Numbered from the stretch's first letter, positions 15,370-24,324 are shown. The stretch is DNA of 64,000 nt from Streptomyces sp. NBC_00539 (GCF_036346105.1 NZ_CP107811.1:1798001-1862000); one strand, 5' to 3'. The notes: generated by a model from the sequence alone, not told the origin. Numbers and translations are program-made.

Positions 15370-16529
15370 CGCGCGGCCACCTCCCGGTAGAGCTCCTTCG
15401 CGATGATCGTGCGCTGGACCTCGCTGGCCCCCTCATAGATGCGCGGCGCACGCACCTCCCTGTACAGGTGTTCCAGCAGGTGGCCCCGTTGGAGGGCGAC
15501 CGCGCCGTGCAGTTGCACCGCGTGGTCCACGACGTACTGGGCCGTCTCCGTCGCCAGGAGCTTCGCCATGGCCGCCCGCCTCGGCACCTCCGGGGAGCCG
15601 CTGTCATAGGCGCCTGCGGCCGCGTAGACCAGCAGCCGGGCGGCCTCGGTCCGCGTCGCCATCTCCGCCACCCGGTGCGCCACCGCCTGGAGGTCCGCCA
15701 GGACCCCGCCGAAGGCACCGCGGCCCGCGGTGTGCGCGAGCGTCGCGTCCAGTGCCGCCCGGGCCATGCCCACGGCGAAGGCGCCGACGCTGGGCCGGAA
15801 CAGGTTCAGGGTGTCCATCGCGACGCGGAACCCGCGCCCCGGCTCGCCCAGTACGTCCTCGGGGCCGACCGGGACCCCGTCGAAGGAGAGCGAGCCGATG
15901 GGGTGGGGGGACAGCATGTCCAGCGCCTCGCCCGTCAGGCCCGGCCGGTCCGCCGGGACGAGGAAGGCGGTGATGCCCCTCGCCCCGGGACCCTCACCCG
16001 TACGGGCGAACACGGTGTAGAAATCCGCCTCCGGGGCGTTGGAGATCCACCGCTTCTCCCCGGTGAGCCGCCAGCCCCCGCCGTCCGCGCCGCTGCCGAC
16101 GGCTGCGCCGGGCCCCCCGCCGTCCCGCTCCGCCGACAGCGCCAGCGCCGCCGCGTCCGAGCCGGCGCCCGGCTCGCTGAGGGCGAACGCGGCCACCAGC
16201 CGGCCCGCCCGCACCCCCGGCAGCCACCGCTCCCGCTGCGTCGGGCTGCCGGCGCGCAGCACCGGGTACGCCCCCAGCCCCTGGAGGGCCAGCGCCGTCT
16301 CGGCCTCCGTGCAGCCGTACGCCAGCGACTCCCGCAGCAGGCACAGCTCCAGCGCGCCCGAGACGAACACCCGCTCCAGCAGGCCCTCCTCCCCGAGAGC
16401 GGCCAGCAGAGGCCGGTTGACCCGGCCCGGCTCGCCCTTCTCGGCCAGCGGTCGCAGCCGCTGCGCCGCCAGCGCGCGCAGCCGCCCGCACCATTCCTCT
16501 TCATCCACCCCGAGCGCGAATCCGGTCAT
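15366..16529 (-). CDS. Acyl-CoA dehydrogenase
   Basis: A 387-residue acyl-CoA dehydrogenase. Motifs seen: ALSEPGAGSDAAA near residue 125, the GEKRWISNAPEAD flavin region, and RIYEGASEVQRTIIAKELY near the C-terminus. The Glu in YEGASE is in the place of the catalytic base of medium-chain type enzymes. It heads a leftward two-gene operon with RidA, divergent from the CoA ligase gene. In the cluster it probably oxidises a cyclic or ring-opened CoA thioester made by the fused monooxygenase/reductase. Substrate cannot be read from sequence. Confidence 0.88.
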   Translation of the reverse strand: MTGFALGVDEEEWCGRLRALAAQRLRPLAEKGEPGRVNRPLLAALGEEGLLERVFVSGALELCLLRESLAYGCTEAETALALQGLGAYPVLRAGSPTQRERWLPGVRAGRLVAAFALSEPGAGSDAAALALSAERDGGGPGAAVGSGADGGGWRLTGEKRWISNAPEADFYTVFARTGEGPGARGITAFLVPADRPGLTGEALDMLSPHPIGSLSFDGVPVGPEDVLGEPGRGFRVAMDTLNLFRPSVGAFAVGMARAALDATLAHTAGRGAFGGVLADLQAVAHRVAEMATRTEAARLLVYAAAGAYDSGSPEVPRRAAMAKLLATETAQYVVDHAVQLHGAVALQRGHLLEHLYREVRAPRIYEGASEVQRTIIAKELYREVAAR

Positions 16530-16558
16530 GCAAACAACCCCGCATCTATCGCGTCCTG

Positions 16559-16586
16559 TTGACTGCCGTCACCGTCACGATACGCT
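16559..16586 (+). promoter_or_regulatory. Ligase promoter with putative PaaX operator (TGACTGCCGTCAC)
   Basis: TTGACT (16559-16564) and TACGCT (16581-16586), 16 bases apart, look like a -35/-10 pair before the ligase gene. The 13-mer TGACTGCCGTCAC starts in the -35 box and recurs exactly at 23120-23132 in front of the enoyl-CoA hydratase gene. The encoded PaaX-like protein is the natural candidate to bind it. Confidence 0.5.
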
Positions 16587-16627
16587 CGTCACGCGACCCG
16601 CGACCGTCCCGAGGGGGCGAACCAGCC

Positions 16628-18247
16628 TTGGAGCTCAAGCCTTCCGCGCACGTCGACACCTTTACCCGCGACCGTCTCCCGCCCGGCGAAACCTGGCCGC
16701 GCCTGCTGTTCGACCTGCCCGAGCTGGCCTATCCGGACCGGCTGAACTGCGGGTCGGAGCTGCTGGACGCCACCATCGACCGGTTCGGGCCGCACCGCCC
16801 CGCATTCCGGGGGGCGGACGGCGAGGTGTGGTCGTACGGGGAGCTGCGCGAGCGCGTCGACCGGCTCGCCCACGTCCTCACCGCCGATCTGGGTGTCGTA
16901 CCCGGCAACCGGGTGCTGCTGCGGGGGCCGACCAGCCCGTGGCTGGCCGCCTGCTGGCTGGCGGTGATGAAGGCGGGGGCGGTGGCGGTCACCGTACTGG
17001 CCCAGCAGCGCGCGCAGGAGCTGGCCACGGTGTGCGCGATGGCCCGGGCGGGCCACGCCCTGTGTCACGTGGACGCGCTGGACGACCTGGTCAAGGCCGA
17101 GGTGCCGGGCCTGCGGATCACCCCGTACGGCGGCCGGGACCCGGGCGACCTCCTCCGGCTCGCCGCACGGCACTCGGGGCCGTTCCCCGCCGCCGCCACC
17201 TCCGCCGACGACGTGGCCCTGATCGCCTTCACCTCCGGTACCACCGGCCGCCCCAAGGGCTGCATGCACTTCCACCGCGACCTGCTGGCCGTCGCCGACA
17301 CCTTCTCCCGCCATGTGCTGCGCCCCCGCCCCGACGACGTGTTCGCGGGCAGTCCCCCGCTCGGCTTCACCTTCGGGCTCGGCGGCCTGGTGGTGTTCCC
17401 GCTGCGGGCCGGGGCGTCCTCGCTGCTGCTGGAACAGGCGGCGCCGCGGCAGCTGCTGCCGGCGCTCGCCGAGCACCGGGTGACGGTCCTGTTCACCGCG
17501 CCCACCGCCTACCGGGCGATGCTGGACACCCTGGGCCCCTATGACGCGGGTGCCTACGACCTCGGCGCACTGCGCCGCTGCGTCTCGGCGGGCGAGAACC
17601 TGCCGGCCGCGACCTGGCAGGCCTGGTACGAGCGCACCGGACTGCGCATCATCAACGGCATCGGGGCCACCGAACTGCTGCACATCTTCATCTCGGCCGC
17701 CGACGAGGACATCCGGCCCGGCACCACCGGCCGCGCGGTGCCGGGCTGGGAGGCCCGTGTCGTGGATCCGGCGGGGCGGCCCGTGGCGGACGGGGAGCCG
17801 GGGCTGCTGGCCGTCCGGGGACCGGTGGGCTGCCGGTACCTGGCCGATCCGCGTCAGACGGAGTACGTGCGGGAAGGATGGAACCTGACCGGGGACACGT
17901 ACGTGCGCGACGCGGACGGCTACTTCCGGTACGTCGCCCGCGCCGACGACATGATCATCTCCTCGGGCTACAACATCTCCGGTCCCGAGGTCGAGGAGGC
18001 CCTGCTGCGCCACCCGGACGTGGTGGAGGCCGCGGTGATCGGGCGCGCCGACGAACGCCGCGGTCAGATCGCGGTCGCGTACACCGTGCCGCGCGACGGG
18101 GTCACACTGACGGAGGAGACGCTGCGGGCCTTCATGCGCACCGAGCTGGCGCCGCACAAGTGCCCGCGCGCCTTCGTCTTCGTCTCCGCTCTCCCCCGGA
18201 CGCCGACGGGGAAACTTCAACGCTTCCGCCTGCGCGATCTAGAGTGA
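16628..18247 (+). CDS. Benzoate-CoA ligase family protein (likely 2-aminobenzoate-CoA ligase)
   Basis: A 539-residue ANL-superfamily enzyme. The P-loop-like A3 motif is FTSGTTGRPKGCMHFHRD, the A5 motif is INGIGATELLHIF, and the late motifs include LTGDTYVRDADGYF, RADDMIISSGYNI and the catalytic Lys in PRTPTGKLQRF. The GIGATELLHIFIS sequence is characteristic of benzoate/aminobenzoate-CoA ligases rather than fatty acyl-CoA ligases. TTG at 16628 is chosen because GAGGGGG lies upstream and the preceding in-frame stretch is unlike protein; this start is uncertain. The PaaX-like gene follows four bases after its stop. A fused monooxygenase/reductase nearby suggests anthranilate, with salicylate as an alternative. 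Confidence 0.82.
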   Translation: MELKPSAHVDTFTRDRLPPGETWPRLLFDLPELAYPDRLNCGSELLDATIDRFGPHRPAFRGADGEVWSYGELRERVDRLAHVLTADLGVVPGNRVLLRGPTSPWLAACWLAVMKAGAVAVTVLAQQRAQELATVCAMARAGHALCHVDALDDLVKAEVPGLRITPYGGRDPGDLLRLAARHSGPFPAAATSADDVALIAFTSGTTGRPKGCMHFHRDLLAVADTFSRHVLRPRPDDVFAGSPPLGFTFGLGGLVVFPLRAGASSLLLEQAAPRQLLPALAEHRVTVLFTAPTAYRAMLDTLGPYDAGAYDLGALRRCVSAGENLPAATWQAWYERTGLRIINGIGATELLHIFISAADEDIRPGTTGRAVPGWEARVVDPAGRPVADGEPGLLAVRGPVGCRYLADPRQTEYVREGWNLTGDTYVRDADGYFRYVARADDMIISSGYNISGPEVEEALLRHPDVVEAAVIGRADERRGQIAVAYTVPRDGVTLTEETLRAFMRTELAPHKCPRAFVFVSALPRTPTGKLQRFRLRDLE

Positions 18248-18251
18248 ACCC

Positions 18252-19052
18252 GTGGCCGAGCAGCACACCCCGCGATCCCTGATCGTCACGTTCTACGGTG
18301 CCTACGGGAGGGCCTTCGACGGCCCGGTCCCGGTGTCCGCGCTGATCCGCCTGCTGGGCGCGGCCGGCGTGGACGCACCTTCCGTCCGCTCGTCGGTGTC
18401 CCGGTTGAAGCGGCGGGGCTTCCTGCTGCCCGCCCGGGCGGCCGACGGGGCAGCCGCGTACGAGCTGTCCGAGGAGGCCCGGCAGCTGCTGGAGGACGGC
18501 GACCGGCGGATCTACGGGTCCCCCCGGCTGTCGCAGGAGTGGCTGGTCGCCGTCTTCTCCGTCCCGGAGCAGGAACGGCACAAGCGGCACCTGCTGCGCT
18601 CCCGGCTCGCCCGGCTGGGCTTCGGCGCGGTGGCGCCGGGCGTCTGGATCGCCCCGGCGCACCTGTACGAGGAGACCGGCCGCACCATGGAGCGGCTGCA
18701 CCTGACGCCGTACGTGGAGCTGTTCCGCGGCGCGCACCTCGGTTTCGCGCCGACGGCCGAGGCGGTGGCCCGCTGGTGGGACCTGACGGCGCTGGCCAAG
18801 CAGCACGAGGAGTTCCTCGACCAGCAGGAACCGGAGCTGCGGGCCCTCCAGTCGGGCCCCGGTCCGACCCCCGAGCAGGCCTACCGCGGCTACCTGCTGG
18901 CCCTGGACAGCTGGCGCCGGCTCCCCTACGCCGACCCGGGGCTGCCGAGGGAGCTGCTGCCGGCGGACTGGCCGGGCGACCGCGCGGCGGCCGTGTTCGC
19001 CGAACTGCACGCCCGGTTGCGGGACGCCGGGGCCGCGTTCGTGCAGCCCTAG
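18252..19052 (+). CDS. PaaX-family transcriptional regulator
   Basis: A 266-residue PaaX-like repressor. The N-terminal winged helix (PRSLIVTFYGAYGR, then VRSSVSRLKRRGFL near 50) is followed by the PaaX central domain (WLVAVFSVPEQERHKRHLLRSRLARLGFG) and a C-terminal PaaX domain with AYRGYLLALDSWRRLPYADPGLP. PaaX proteins sense aryl-CoA thioesters such as phenylacetyl-CoA. It is four bases downstream of the ligase gene and co-transcribed with it, so it can respond to the product of that ligase. The two outward promoters of the cluster share a candidate operator, TGACTGCCGTCAC. Confidence 0.9.
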   Translation: MAEQHTPRSLIVTFYGAYGRAFDGPVPVSALIRLLGAAGVDAPSVRSSVSRLKRRGFLLPARAADGAAAYELSEEARQLLEDGDRRIYGSPRLSQEWLVAVFSVPEQERHKRHLLRSRLARLGFGAVAPGVWIAPAHLYEETGRTMERLHLTPYVELFRGAHLGFAPTAEAVARWWDLTALAKQHEEFLDQQEPELRALQSGPGPTPEQAYRGYLLALDSWRRLPYADPGLPRELLPADWPGDRAAAVFAELHARLRDAGAAFVQP

Positions 19053-19155
19053 GGCCCGTCGTCCCTGTCGTCGGGGCGGTGCCGGCAGGGCCGGGACGGC
19101 CCCCGGCGGTGAAATGGGGTGCGGGCGGGCCGGGCGGTGGACAGGATGGGGCCGC

Positions 19156-19995
19156 ATGACCTGGACTCTCACCACCGACTTCGCCGCCTTCGTGGCCGCC
19201 GCCCGCCCGGCCGTCGCCGCACGGCCCGTGGAGAACACCTCCCTGCTGACCGCCATGGACGCGCTGGAGCGGCGCGGCCCGACGGCCTACGGGCCGGACA
19301 CCCCGTTCTTCGGCTGGTGGACCGGCGCCGACGGGGCCGTGTCCGGCGGGCTGCTGCGCACCCCGCCGCGCCCGCTGCTGCTGGGCGCGGTGCCGGCCGA
19401 TGCGGTGGAGGCGCTGGGCGCCGCGCTGTCCGTGGAGCCGTTGCTGGCCGGGGTCGACGGCTTCAACGTCCGGCGCCGGGATGCGGCCGTGCTGGCCGCG
19501 TCCTGGGGCAAGCCGTCGCGGATCGAGGCGGAGGACCGGCTGTACCGGCTGGCCGGCCTGATCGCCCCGCACCCCGTCCCCGAGGGCCGGCCCCTGGTCG
19601 CGACCGAGGCGCACCTGCCGCTGCTGGTGGAGTGGGTCAACGCGTTCAAGCGCGAGTCCGGTGAGCCGGGAAGCGCTTCCGAGACGACCCTGCGGGACCG
19701 GCTCTCGTACGGCGGGATGCTGCTGTGGGAGCACGCCGGTACGCCCGTGTCGATGGCGGGCTTCTTCCGCCCGGTCGGCTCGGTCTCGCGGGTCGGCCCC
19801 GTCTACACCCCGCCGGAGCTGCGCGGCCGGGGCTATGCCGCCGGGGTCACGCACGCGGTGAGCGAAGCGGCGTACGGGGCCGGCGCCACGGAGGTGCTGC
19901 TCTACGCGGACCTGGCCAACCCCACCAGCAACGGCGTCTACCAGCGGCTCGGCTACACCCCGGTGGAGGACCGGGTCGAGCTGGCGGCCGTCTGA
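19156..19995 (+). CDS. GNAT family N-acetyltransferase
   Basis: A 279-residue protein whose C-terminal half is a GNAT fold. The acetyl-CoA binding motif is VYTPPELRGRGYAAGVTHAVS, and the end has LLYADLANPTSNGVYQRLGY, typical of GCN5-related transferases. The N-terminal half is the less conserved extension seen in many actinobacterial members. The ATG at 19156 has AGGATGGGG upstream. It lies 104 bases after the PaaX gene and is convergent with the monooxygenase gene. The acceptor is unknown. It may be unrelated to the aryl-CoA pathway. Confidence 0.85.
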   Translation: MTWTLTTDFAAFVAAARPAVAARPVENTSLLTAMDALERRGPTAYGPDTPFFGWWTGADGAVSGGLLRTPPRPLLLGAVPADAVEALGAALSVEPLLAGVDGFNVRRRDAAVLAASWGKPSRIEAEDRLYRLAGLIAPHPVPEGRPLVATEAHLPLLVEWVNAFKRESGEPGSASETTLRDRLSYGGMLLWEHAGTPVSMAGFFRPVGSVSRVGPVYTPPELRGRGYAAGVTHAVSEAAYGAGATEVLLYADLANPTSNGVYQRLGYTPVEDRVELAAV

Positions 19996-20005
19996 TACGC
20001 CGCCC

Positions 20006-22264
20006 CTACCCGCGCCCGGTCGGCGGTTTGCGGCTGCCGGCCCGGTAGGGGGCCGGCCAGGGCGCGGCCGGGCCGGTGTAGGACTGGTCGGCGGCGGCGT
20101 GCAGGGTCCAGTGCGGGTCGTAGAGGTGCGGCCGGCCCACCGCGCACAGGTCGGCGCGCCCCGCCAGGAGCAGTGAGTTCACGTCGTCCCAGGAGGAGAT
20201 CGCACCGACGGCGATCACCGGGACGCCGAGGGCGTTGCGGATCCGGTCGGCGTACGGCGTCTGGTACGAGCGCCCGTACTCGGGGGCCTCGTCCGCCACC
20301 ACCTGGCCCGTGGAGACGTCGATGGCGTCCGCGCCGTGGGCGGCGAACGCGGCGGCGATGCGTTCGGCGTCCTCGGGGCCGGTGCCTCCGGGGGCCCAGT
20401 CGGTCGCCGAGAGCCGGACGGTCATGGGGCGGTCCTGCGGCCACGCCTCGCGCACCGCGTCGAACACCTCCAGCGGGAAGCGGAGCCGGTTGTCCAGGGA
20501 GCCGCCGTAGGCGTCGGTGCGGTGGTTGGTGAGCGGGGAGAGGAACCCGGACAGCAGGTATCCGTGGGCGCAGTGCAGTTCCAGCAGGTCGAAGCCGGCG
20601 TCGGCGGCCCGGCCGGCGGCCGCGACGAAATCCGCCCGGATCGCGGCCATCTCGGCGGTACCGACGGCGCGCGGGACGGCGGAGACGCCGGGCCGGTACG
20701 GCAGCGGGGAGGCCGCCACCACGGGCCAGTTCCCCTCGGGGAGGGGCTCGTCCATGCCCTCCCACATCACCCGGGTCGAGCCCTTGCGGCCGGAGTGGCC
20801 GAGCTGGACGCCGAGCGCGGCTCCGGGCGCGCTGGTGTGGACGAAGTCCGCGATCCGCTTCCAGGCGGCCGTCTGCTCCGCCGTGTACAGGCCCGCGCAG
20901 CCCGGGGTGATCCGCCCTTCGGCGCTCACGCACACCATCTCGGTCATGACCAGGCCGGCGCCGCCGAGGGCCCGGGCGCCGAGGTGCACCAGGTGGAAGT
21001 CGCCCGGCACCCCCTCGCGCGCCGAGTACATGTCCATCGGTGAGACCACGACCCGGTTGCGCAGGGTGAGTCCGCGCAGGGTGAAGGGGGTGAACATGGG
21101 CGGGGTTCCCCCGTCGTCGGGGCAGCCGAAGTCCCGTTCCACCGACCGGGTGAAGCGCGCGTCGCGCATCCGCAGGTTGTCGTGGGTCACCCGGCGGCTG
21201 CGGGTGAGGAGGTTGAACGCGAACTGCCGGGCGGGCTGGTCGACGTACCCCGCGATCTCCTCGAACCACCGCATGCTGGCGGCCGCCGCGCGCTGGGTGC
21301 TGGCCACCGCGGGCCGCCGGGCGGCCTCGTAGGCGGCCAGGGCGGCCGGTACGTCGTCGGGCTGCGCGGCGACGGCCCCGGCGAGCGCGAGGGCGTCCTC
21401 CACGGCCAGTTTGGTGCCGGAGCCGATGGAGAAGTGCGCGGTGTGCGCGGCGTCCCCGAGCAGGGCCACGTTTCCGTGGTACCAGTGCGCGTTGACGACG
21501 GTACGGAACCGGGTCCAGGCCGACTTGTTGCCGCGCAGGGGCCGTCCCCGCAGGGCCTCGGCGAAGGTCTTGGCGCAGCGGGCCGCCGATTCGTCCTCGT
21601 CGCACAGGTCGAGACCCGCGGCCCGCCACACCTCCTCCCGCATCTCGATGATCACCGTGGAGGCGTCGGGCGCGTACGGGTACCCGTGCAGCTGCATGAC
21701 GCCGTGCTCGGTCTCGGCGATCTCGAAGCGGAAGGAGTCGAAGGCGAAGTCGGCGGCGAGCCAGATGTAGCGGCAGCGGCCGGTCGTCACGGTCGGCCGG
21801 AAGTGTCCGGCCCCGCCCTCCCGGGTCGCGCTGTGCACCCCGTCCGCCGCGACCACCAGGTCGTACGACGCGGCGAGCGCGTGCGCGTCCGGTGCCCCGG
21901 TGTGGAAGCGGAGCGTCACGCCGAGGTCGGTGCAGCGCCCGTGCAGGATCTCCAGCAGGCGTCGGCGCCCCAGGGCGGCGAAGCCGTGGCCGCCGGAGGT
22001 CAGCATCCGGCCCCGGTGCACCACGGTCACGTCGTCCCAGCGCGTGAACTCCGCGCTCAGGGCGGCGTGCACGACGGTGTCGGCGCGCTCGATGCCGCCC
22101 AGCGTCTCGTCGGAGAGGACCACCCCGAAGCCGAAGGTGTCGTCGGGGGCGTTGCGTTCGCGGACCTCGACCGTGTGGCCCTGCCCGGCCAGCAGCGCGG
22201 CGCAGTACAGTCCGCCGGGTCCCCCGCCCACCACGGCCACCCGCAGTTTCGTTCCGAGGGGCAC
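20006..22264 (-). CDS. Fused flavin monooxygenase/Old Yellow Enzyme (2-aminobenzoyl-CoA monooxygenase/reductase or salicylyl-CoA 5-hydroxylase type)
   Basis: A 752-residue two-domain protein. Residues 1-370 are a class A flavin monooxygenase with VAVVGGGPGGLYCAALLA near residue 8, a DLVVAADGVHS motif and VALLGDAAHTAHFSIGSGTKLAVEDA. Residues 385-752 are an NADH:flavin oxidoreductase/Old Yellow Enzyme with NRVVVSPMDMYSA, HLGARALGGAGLVMTEM, the ligand-binding ELHCAHGYLLSGFLSPLTN and VIAVGAISSW. This fusion is the known layout of 2-aminobenzoyl-CoA monooxygenase/reductase from the aerobic hybrid anthranilate pathway, and of proteins annotated as bifunctional salicylyl-CoA 5-hydroxylase/oxidoreductase. 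The RidA and acyl-CoA dehydrogenase genes nearby favour the amino substrate. Confidence 0.87.
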   Translation of the reverse strand: MPLGTKLRVAVVGGGPGGLYCAALLAGQGHTVEVRERNAPDDTFGFGVVLSDETLGGIERADTVVHAALSAEFTRWDDVTVVHRGRMLTSGGHGFAALGRRRLLEILHGRCTDLGVTLRFHTGAPDAHALAASYDLVVAADGVHSATREGGAGHFRPTVTTGRCRYIWLAADFAFDSFRFEIAETEHGVMQLHGYPYAPDASTVIIEMREEVWRAAGLDLCDEDESAARCAKTFAEALRGRPLRGNKSAWTRFRTVVNAHWYHGNVALLGDAAHTAHFSIGSGTKLAVEDALALAGAVAAQPDDVPAALAAYEAARRPAVASTQRAAAASMRWFEEIAGYVDQPARQFAFNLLTRSRRVTHDNLRMRDARFTRSVERDFGCPDDGGTPPMFTPFTLRGLTLRNRVVVSPMDMYSAREGVPGDFHLVHLGARALGGAGLVMTEMVCVSAEGRITPGCAGLYTAEQTAAWKRIADFVHTSAPGAALGVQLGHSGRKGSTRVMWEGMDEPLPEGNWPVVAASPLPYRPGVSAVPRAVGTAEMAAIRADFVAAAGRAADAGFDLLELHCAHGYLLSGFLSPLTNHRTDAYGGSLDNRLRFPLEVFDAVREAWPQDRPMTVRLSATDWAPGGTGPEDAERIAAAFAAHGADAIDVSTGQVVADEAPEYGRSYQTPYADRIRNALGVPVIAVGAISSWDDVNSLLLAGRADLCAVGRPHLYDPHWTLHAAADQSYTGPAAPWPAPYRAGSRKPPTGRG

Positions 22265-22268
22265 GGCG

Positions 22269-23096
22269 CTACCTGCCCTTCCACTCCGGCGGCCGCTTCC
22301 CGGTGAAGGCGGCGTGGAACTCGGCGTAGTCCTTGCCGTGCATCAGCAGTGCCTGCGTGTTGGCGTCGAGTTCGACCGAGGCGGCCAGCGGCATGTCCAG
22401 CTCGGCGGTGAGCAGCGCCTTGGTCTGCGCGTAGGCGAGGGCGGGTCCGGCGGCCAGGTGCGCGGCCAGCTCGGCGGCCCGGGTGTGGGCCTTGCCCTCA
22501 TCGGTGACCTCGCTGAGCAGGCCGATCCGCTCCGCCTCCGGCGCGCGTACGGGCTCCCCGAGCATCAGCAGCCGGGTGGCGTGCCCGAGGCCGACGACGC
22601 GGGGCAGCAGGTAGGCGGCGCCCATGTCGCCGCCGGAGAGGCCGACGCGGGTGAAGAGGAAGGCGAAGCGGGCGGTGGGGTCGGCGATGCGGAAGTCGGC
22701 GGCGAGCGCGAGGACGGCCCCGGCTCCGGCGGCGACGCCGTGGACCGCGGCGATGACGGGGAAGGGGCATTCGCGCACGGCGCGGACCACTTGGCCGGTC
22801 ATCCGGTTGAAGTCGAGGAGTTGGGCGGTGTCCATGGCCAGGGTGGCGCCGATGATCTCGTCCACGTCTCCGCCGGAGCAGAAGCCGCGTCCCTCGCCGC
22901 CCAGGACGAGGGCGCGCACGGAACGTTCGCGGGAGAGTTCGGCGAGCAGATCGCGCAGGTCGGCGTAGGCGCCGAAGGTGAGAGCGTTCAGCTTCTCGGG
23001 CCGGTCGAGGGTGACGGTGGCCACGCCGTCCTGCCGGGTCACCCGGAGGTGGCGCCACCGTTCGGTCGCTGGGGTGGAACCGATGAAGGGGCTCAC
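22269..23096 (-). CDS. Enoyl-CoA hydratase/isomerase family protein
   Basis: A 275-residue crotonase-fold enzyme with LDRPEKLNALTFGAY, the oxyanion region GRGFCSGGDVDEII and a second loop VAAGAGAVLALAADFRIAD followed by FAFLFTRVGLSGGDMGAAYLLPR. The Asp in GGDMG is at a site often used for catalysis in isomerases or hydrolases of this fold. The GTG start at 23096 is 23 bases from a palindromic copy of the shared promoter motif. It is the first gene of the leftward transcript, four bases ahead of the fused monooxygenase. It would act on the CoA thioester after dearomatisation or ring opening. Confidence 0.87.
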   Translation of the reverse strand: MSPFIGSTPATERWRHLRVTRQDGVATVTLDRPEKLNALTFGAYADLRDLLAELSRERSVRALVLGGEGRGFCSGGDVDEIIGATLAMDTAQLLDFNRMTGQVVRAVRECPFPVIAAVHGVAAGAGAVLALAADFRIADPTARFAFLFTRVGLSGGDMGAAYLLPRVVGLGHATRLLMLGEPVRAPEAERIGLLSEVTDEGKAHTRAAELAAHLAAGPALAYAQTKALLTAELDMPLAASVELDANTQALLMHGKDYAEFHAAFTGKRPPEWKGR

Positions 23097-23118
23097 GGTC
23101 CGACGGTATCACCGAGTC

Positions 23119-23132
23119 GTGACTGCCGTCAC
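23119..23132. promoter_or_regulatory. Putative PaaX operator (GTGACTGCCGTCAC)
   Basis: GTGAC-TGCC-GTCAC is a palindrome with perfect 5-bp arms, 22 bases upstream of the enoyl-CoA hydratase start. Thirteen of its bases are identical to the site at 16560-16572 in front of the ligase gene. Confidence 0.5.
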
Positions 23133-23153
23133 AGAAACGCGACGACTCTCGGA

Positions 23154-23177
23154 GGGCCGGCCTGTGGGGGCCGGCCC
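23154..23177 (-). terminator. Terminator hairpin of the ornithine carbamoyltransferase gene
   Basis: GGGCCGGCC (23154-23162) pairs with GGCCGGCCC (23169-23177), a 9-bp stem with a 6-base loop, 20 bases past the stop of the leftward carbamoyltransferase gene. Confidence 0.6.
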
Positions 23178-23196
23178 CGGGTGAGTGCGCGTATGA

Positions 23197-24219
23197 CTAT
23201 GCGGGCAGCTGCGTACCCGGCGCCGCGAGGGTCGCCACGAGGACGGCCTTGATGGTGTGCAGCCGGTTCTCGGCCTCGTCGAAGACGACGGAGTGCGCCG
23301 ACTCGAACACCTCGTCCGTCACCTCCAGGGACTCCAGGCCGTGCGTGGCGTGGATGTCGCGGGCCACCTGGGTGCCGAGGTCGTGGAAGGCGGGCAGGCA
23401 GTGCATGAACTTCACGTCCGGGTTGCCGGTCGCCCGCAGCACGTCCATGGTCACCGCGTACGGGGAAAGCAGCCGGATCCGCTCGTCCCAGACCTCCTTG
23501 GGCTCGCCCATGGACACCCAGATGTCCGTGACGACGAAGTCGGCCTGGGCGACGCCCTCGGCGATCTCCTCGGTGAGGGTGATCCGGGCGCCGCTCGCCC
23601 CGGCCAGCGCGCGGGCCGCCGTCACCACCGACTCGGCCGGCCAGTACGCCTTCGGCGCGACGATCCGTACGTCCATGCCCAGCAGCGCGCCGGTCACCAG
23701 GTAGGAGTTGCCCATGTTGAAGCGGGCGTCACCGAGGTAGGCGAAGGCGATCCGCTCCAGCGGCCGGCCCGCGTGCTCGGTCATGGTGAGCACGTCGGCC
23801 AGCATCTGGGTGGGGTGCCAGTCGTCGGTGAGGCCGTTGAAGACGGGCACGCCCGAGTACGCCGCCAGCTCCTCGACGGTGCCCTGGCTGTCGCCGCGGT
23901 ACTCGATGCCGTCGAACATCCGGCCGAGGACGCGGGCGGTGTCGCGGACCGACTCCTTGTGGCCCATCTGGGAACCCGTGGGGTCGAGGTAGGTGGTGCT
24001 CGCGCCCTGGTCGGCGGCGGCCACCTCGAAGGCGCAGCGGGTGCGCGTGGAGGTCTTCTCGAAGATCAGCGCGATGTTGCGGCCCTTGAGGTACTGCTGC
24101 TCGGTGCCGTTCTTCTTGGCGGCCTTGAGGGCGGCGGCGAGCTCGAGCAGACCGCGGAACTCGGCGGCGGTGAAGTCGAGCTCCTTGAGGAAACTGCGGC
24201 CGACGAGGTCGGTGGCCAT
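23197..24219 (-). CDS. argF: Ornithine carbamoyltransferase
   Basis: A 340-residue ornithine carbamoyltransferase. It has the carbamoyl-phosphate motif [12 protein letters not shown], the substrate loops [10 protein letters not shown] and [11 protein letters not shown], and the ornithine-binding/catalytic [10 protein letters not shown]. The enzyme joins ornithine and carbamoyl phosphate, or runs in reverse on citrulline. It lies directly downstream of arginine deiminase on the same strand, so it may be the catabolic type (ArcB). The 105-bp gap between them contains an AT-rich palindromic region, so it may have its own promoter. No carbamate kinase gene is visible nearby. Anabolic versus catabolic use is open. 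Confidence 0.93.
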   Translation of the reverse strand: MATDLVGRSFLKELDFTAAEFRGLLELAAALKAAKKNGTEQQYLKGRNIALIFEKTSTRTRCAFEVAAADQGASTTYLDPTGSQMGHKESVRDTARVLGRMFDGIEYRGDSQGTVEELAAYSGVPVFNGLTDDWHPTQMLADVLTMTEHAGRPLERIAFAYLGDARFNMGNSYLVTGALLGMDVRIVAPKAYWPAESVVTAARALAGASGARITLTEEIAEGVAQADFVVTDIWVSMGEPKEVWDERIRLLSPYAVTMDVLRATGNPDVKFMHCLPAFHDLGTQVARDIHATHGLESLEVTDEVFESAHSVVFDEAENRLHTIKAVLVATLAAPGTQLPA

Positions 24220-24258
24220 GGGGACGCTCCAAGGTGACGCTGACAGGGGATGTTGGAA

Positions 24259-24290
24259 GTCTATACGACCTTCCGTATTGATATACAGAC
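24259..24290. promoter_or_regulatory. AT-rich palindromic operator/promoter region before argF
   Basis: The gap between arcA and argF contains ATACG/CGTAT and GTAT-TGAT-ATAC inverted elements in a 32-base AT-rich island, which is unusual here. The pattern recalls arginine-repressor boxes, but the match is loose and the binding protein is not identified. Confidence 0.35.
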
Positions 24291-24324
24291 CCCCCTGACG
24301 CGCTGCGGCCCTTCCGCCCCTGGG

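Noticed and set aside
18252-19052. Terminator between the PaaX gene and the GNAT gene
   Set aside because: Only weak complementarity (GGGCCC/CGGGACGGCCC) was seen, with several mismatches.
23097-23196. A carbamate kinase gene next to the arginine genes
   Set aside because: The 100 bases before the carbamoyltransferase end hold only a hairpin and a promoter; no kinase motif in the surrounding genes.
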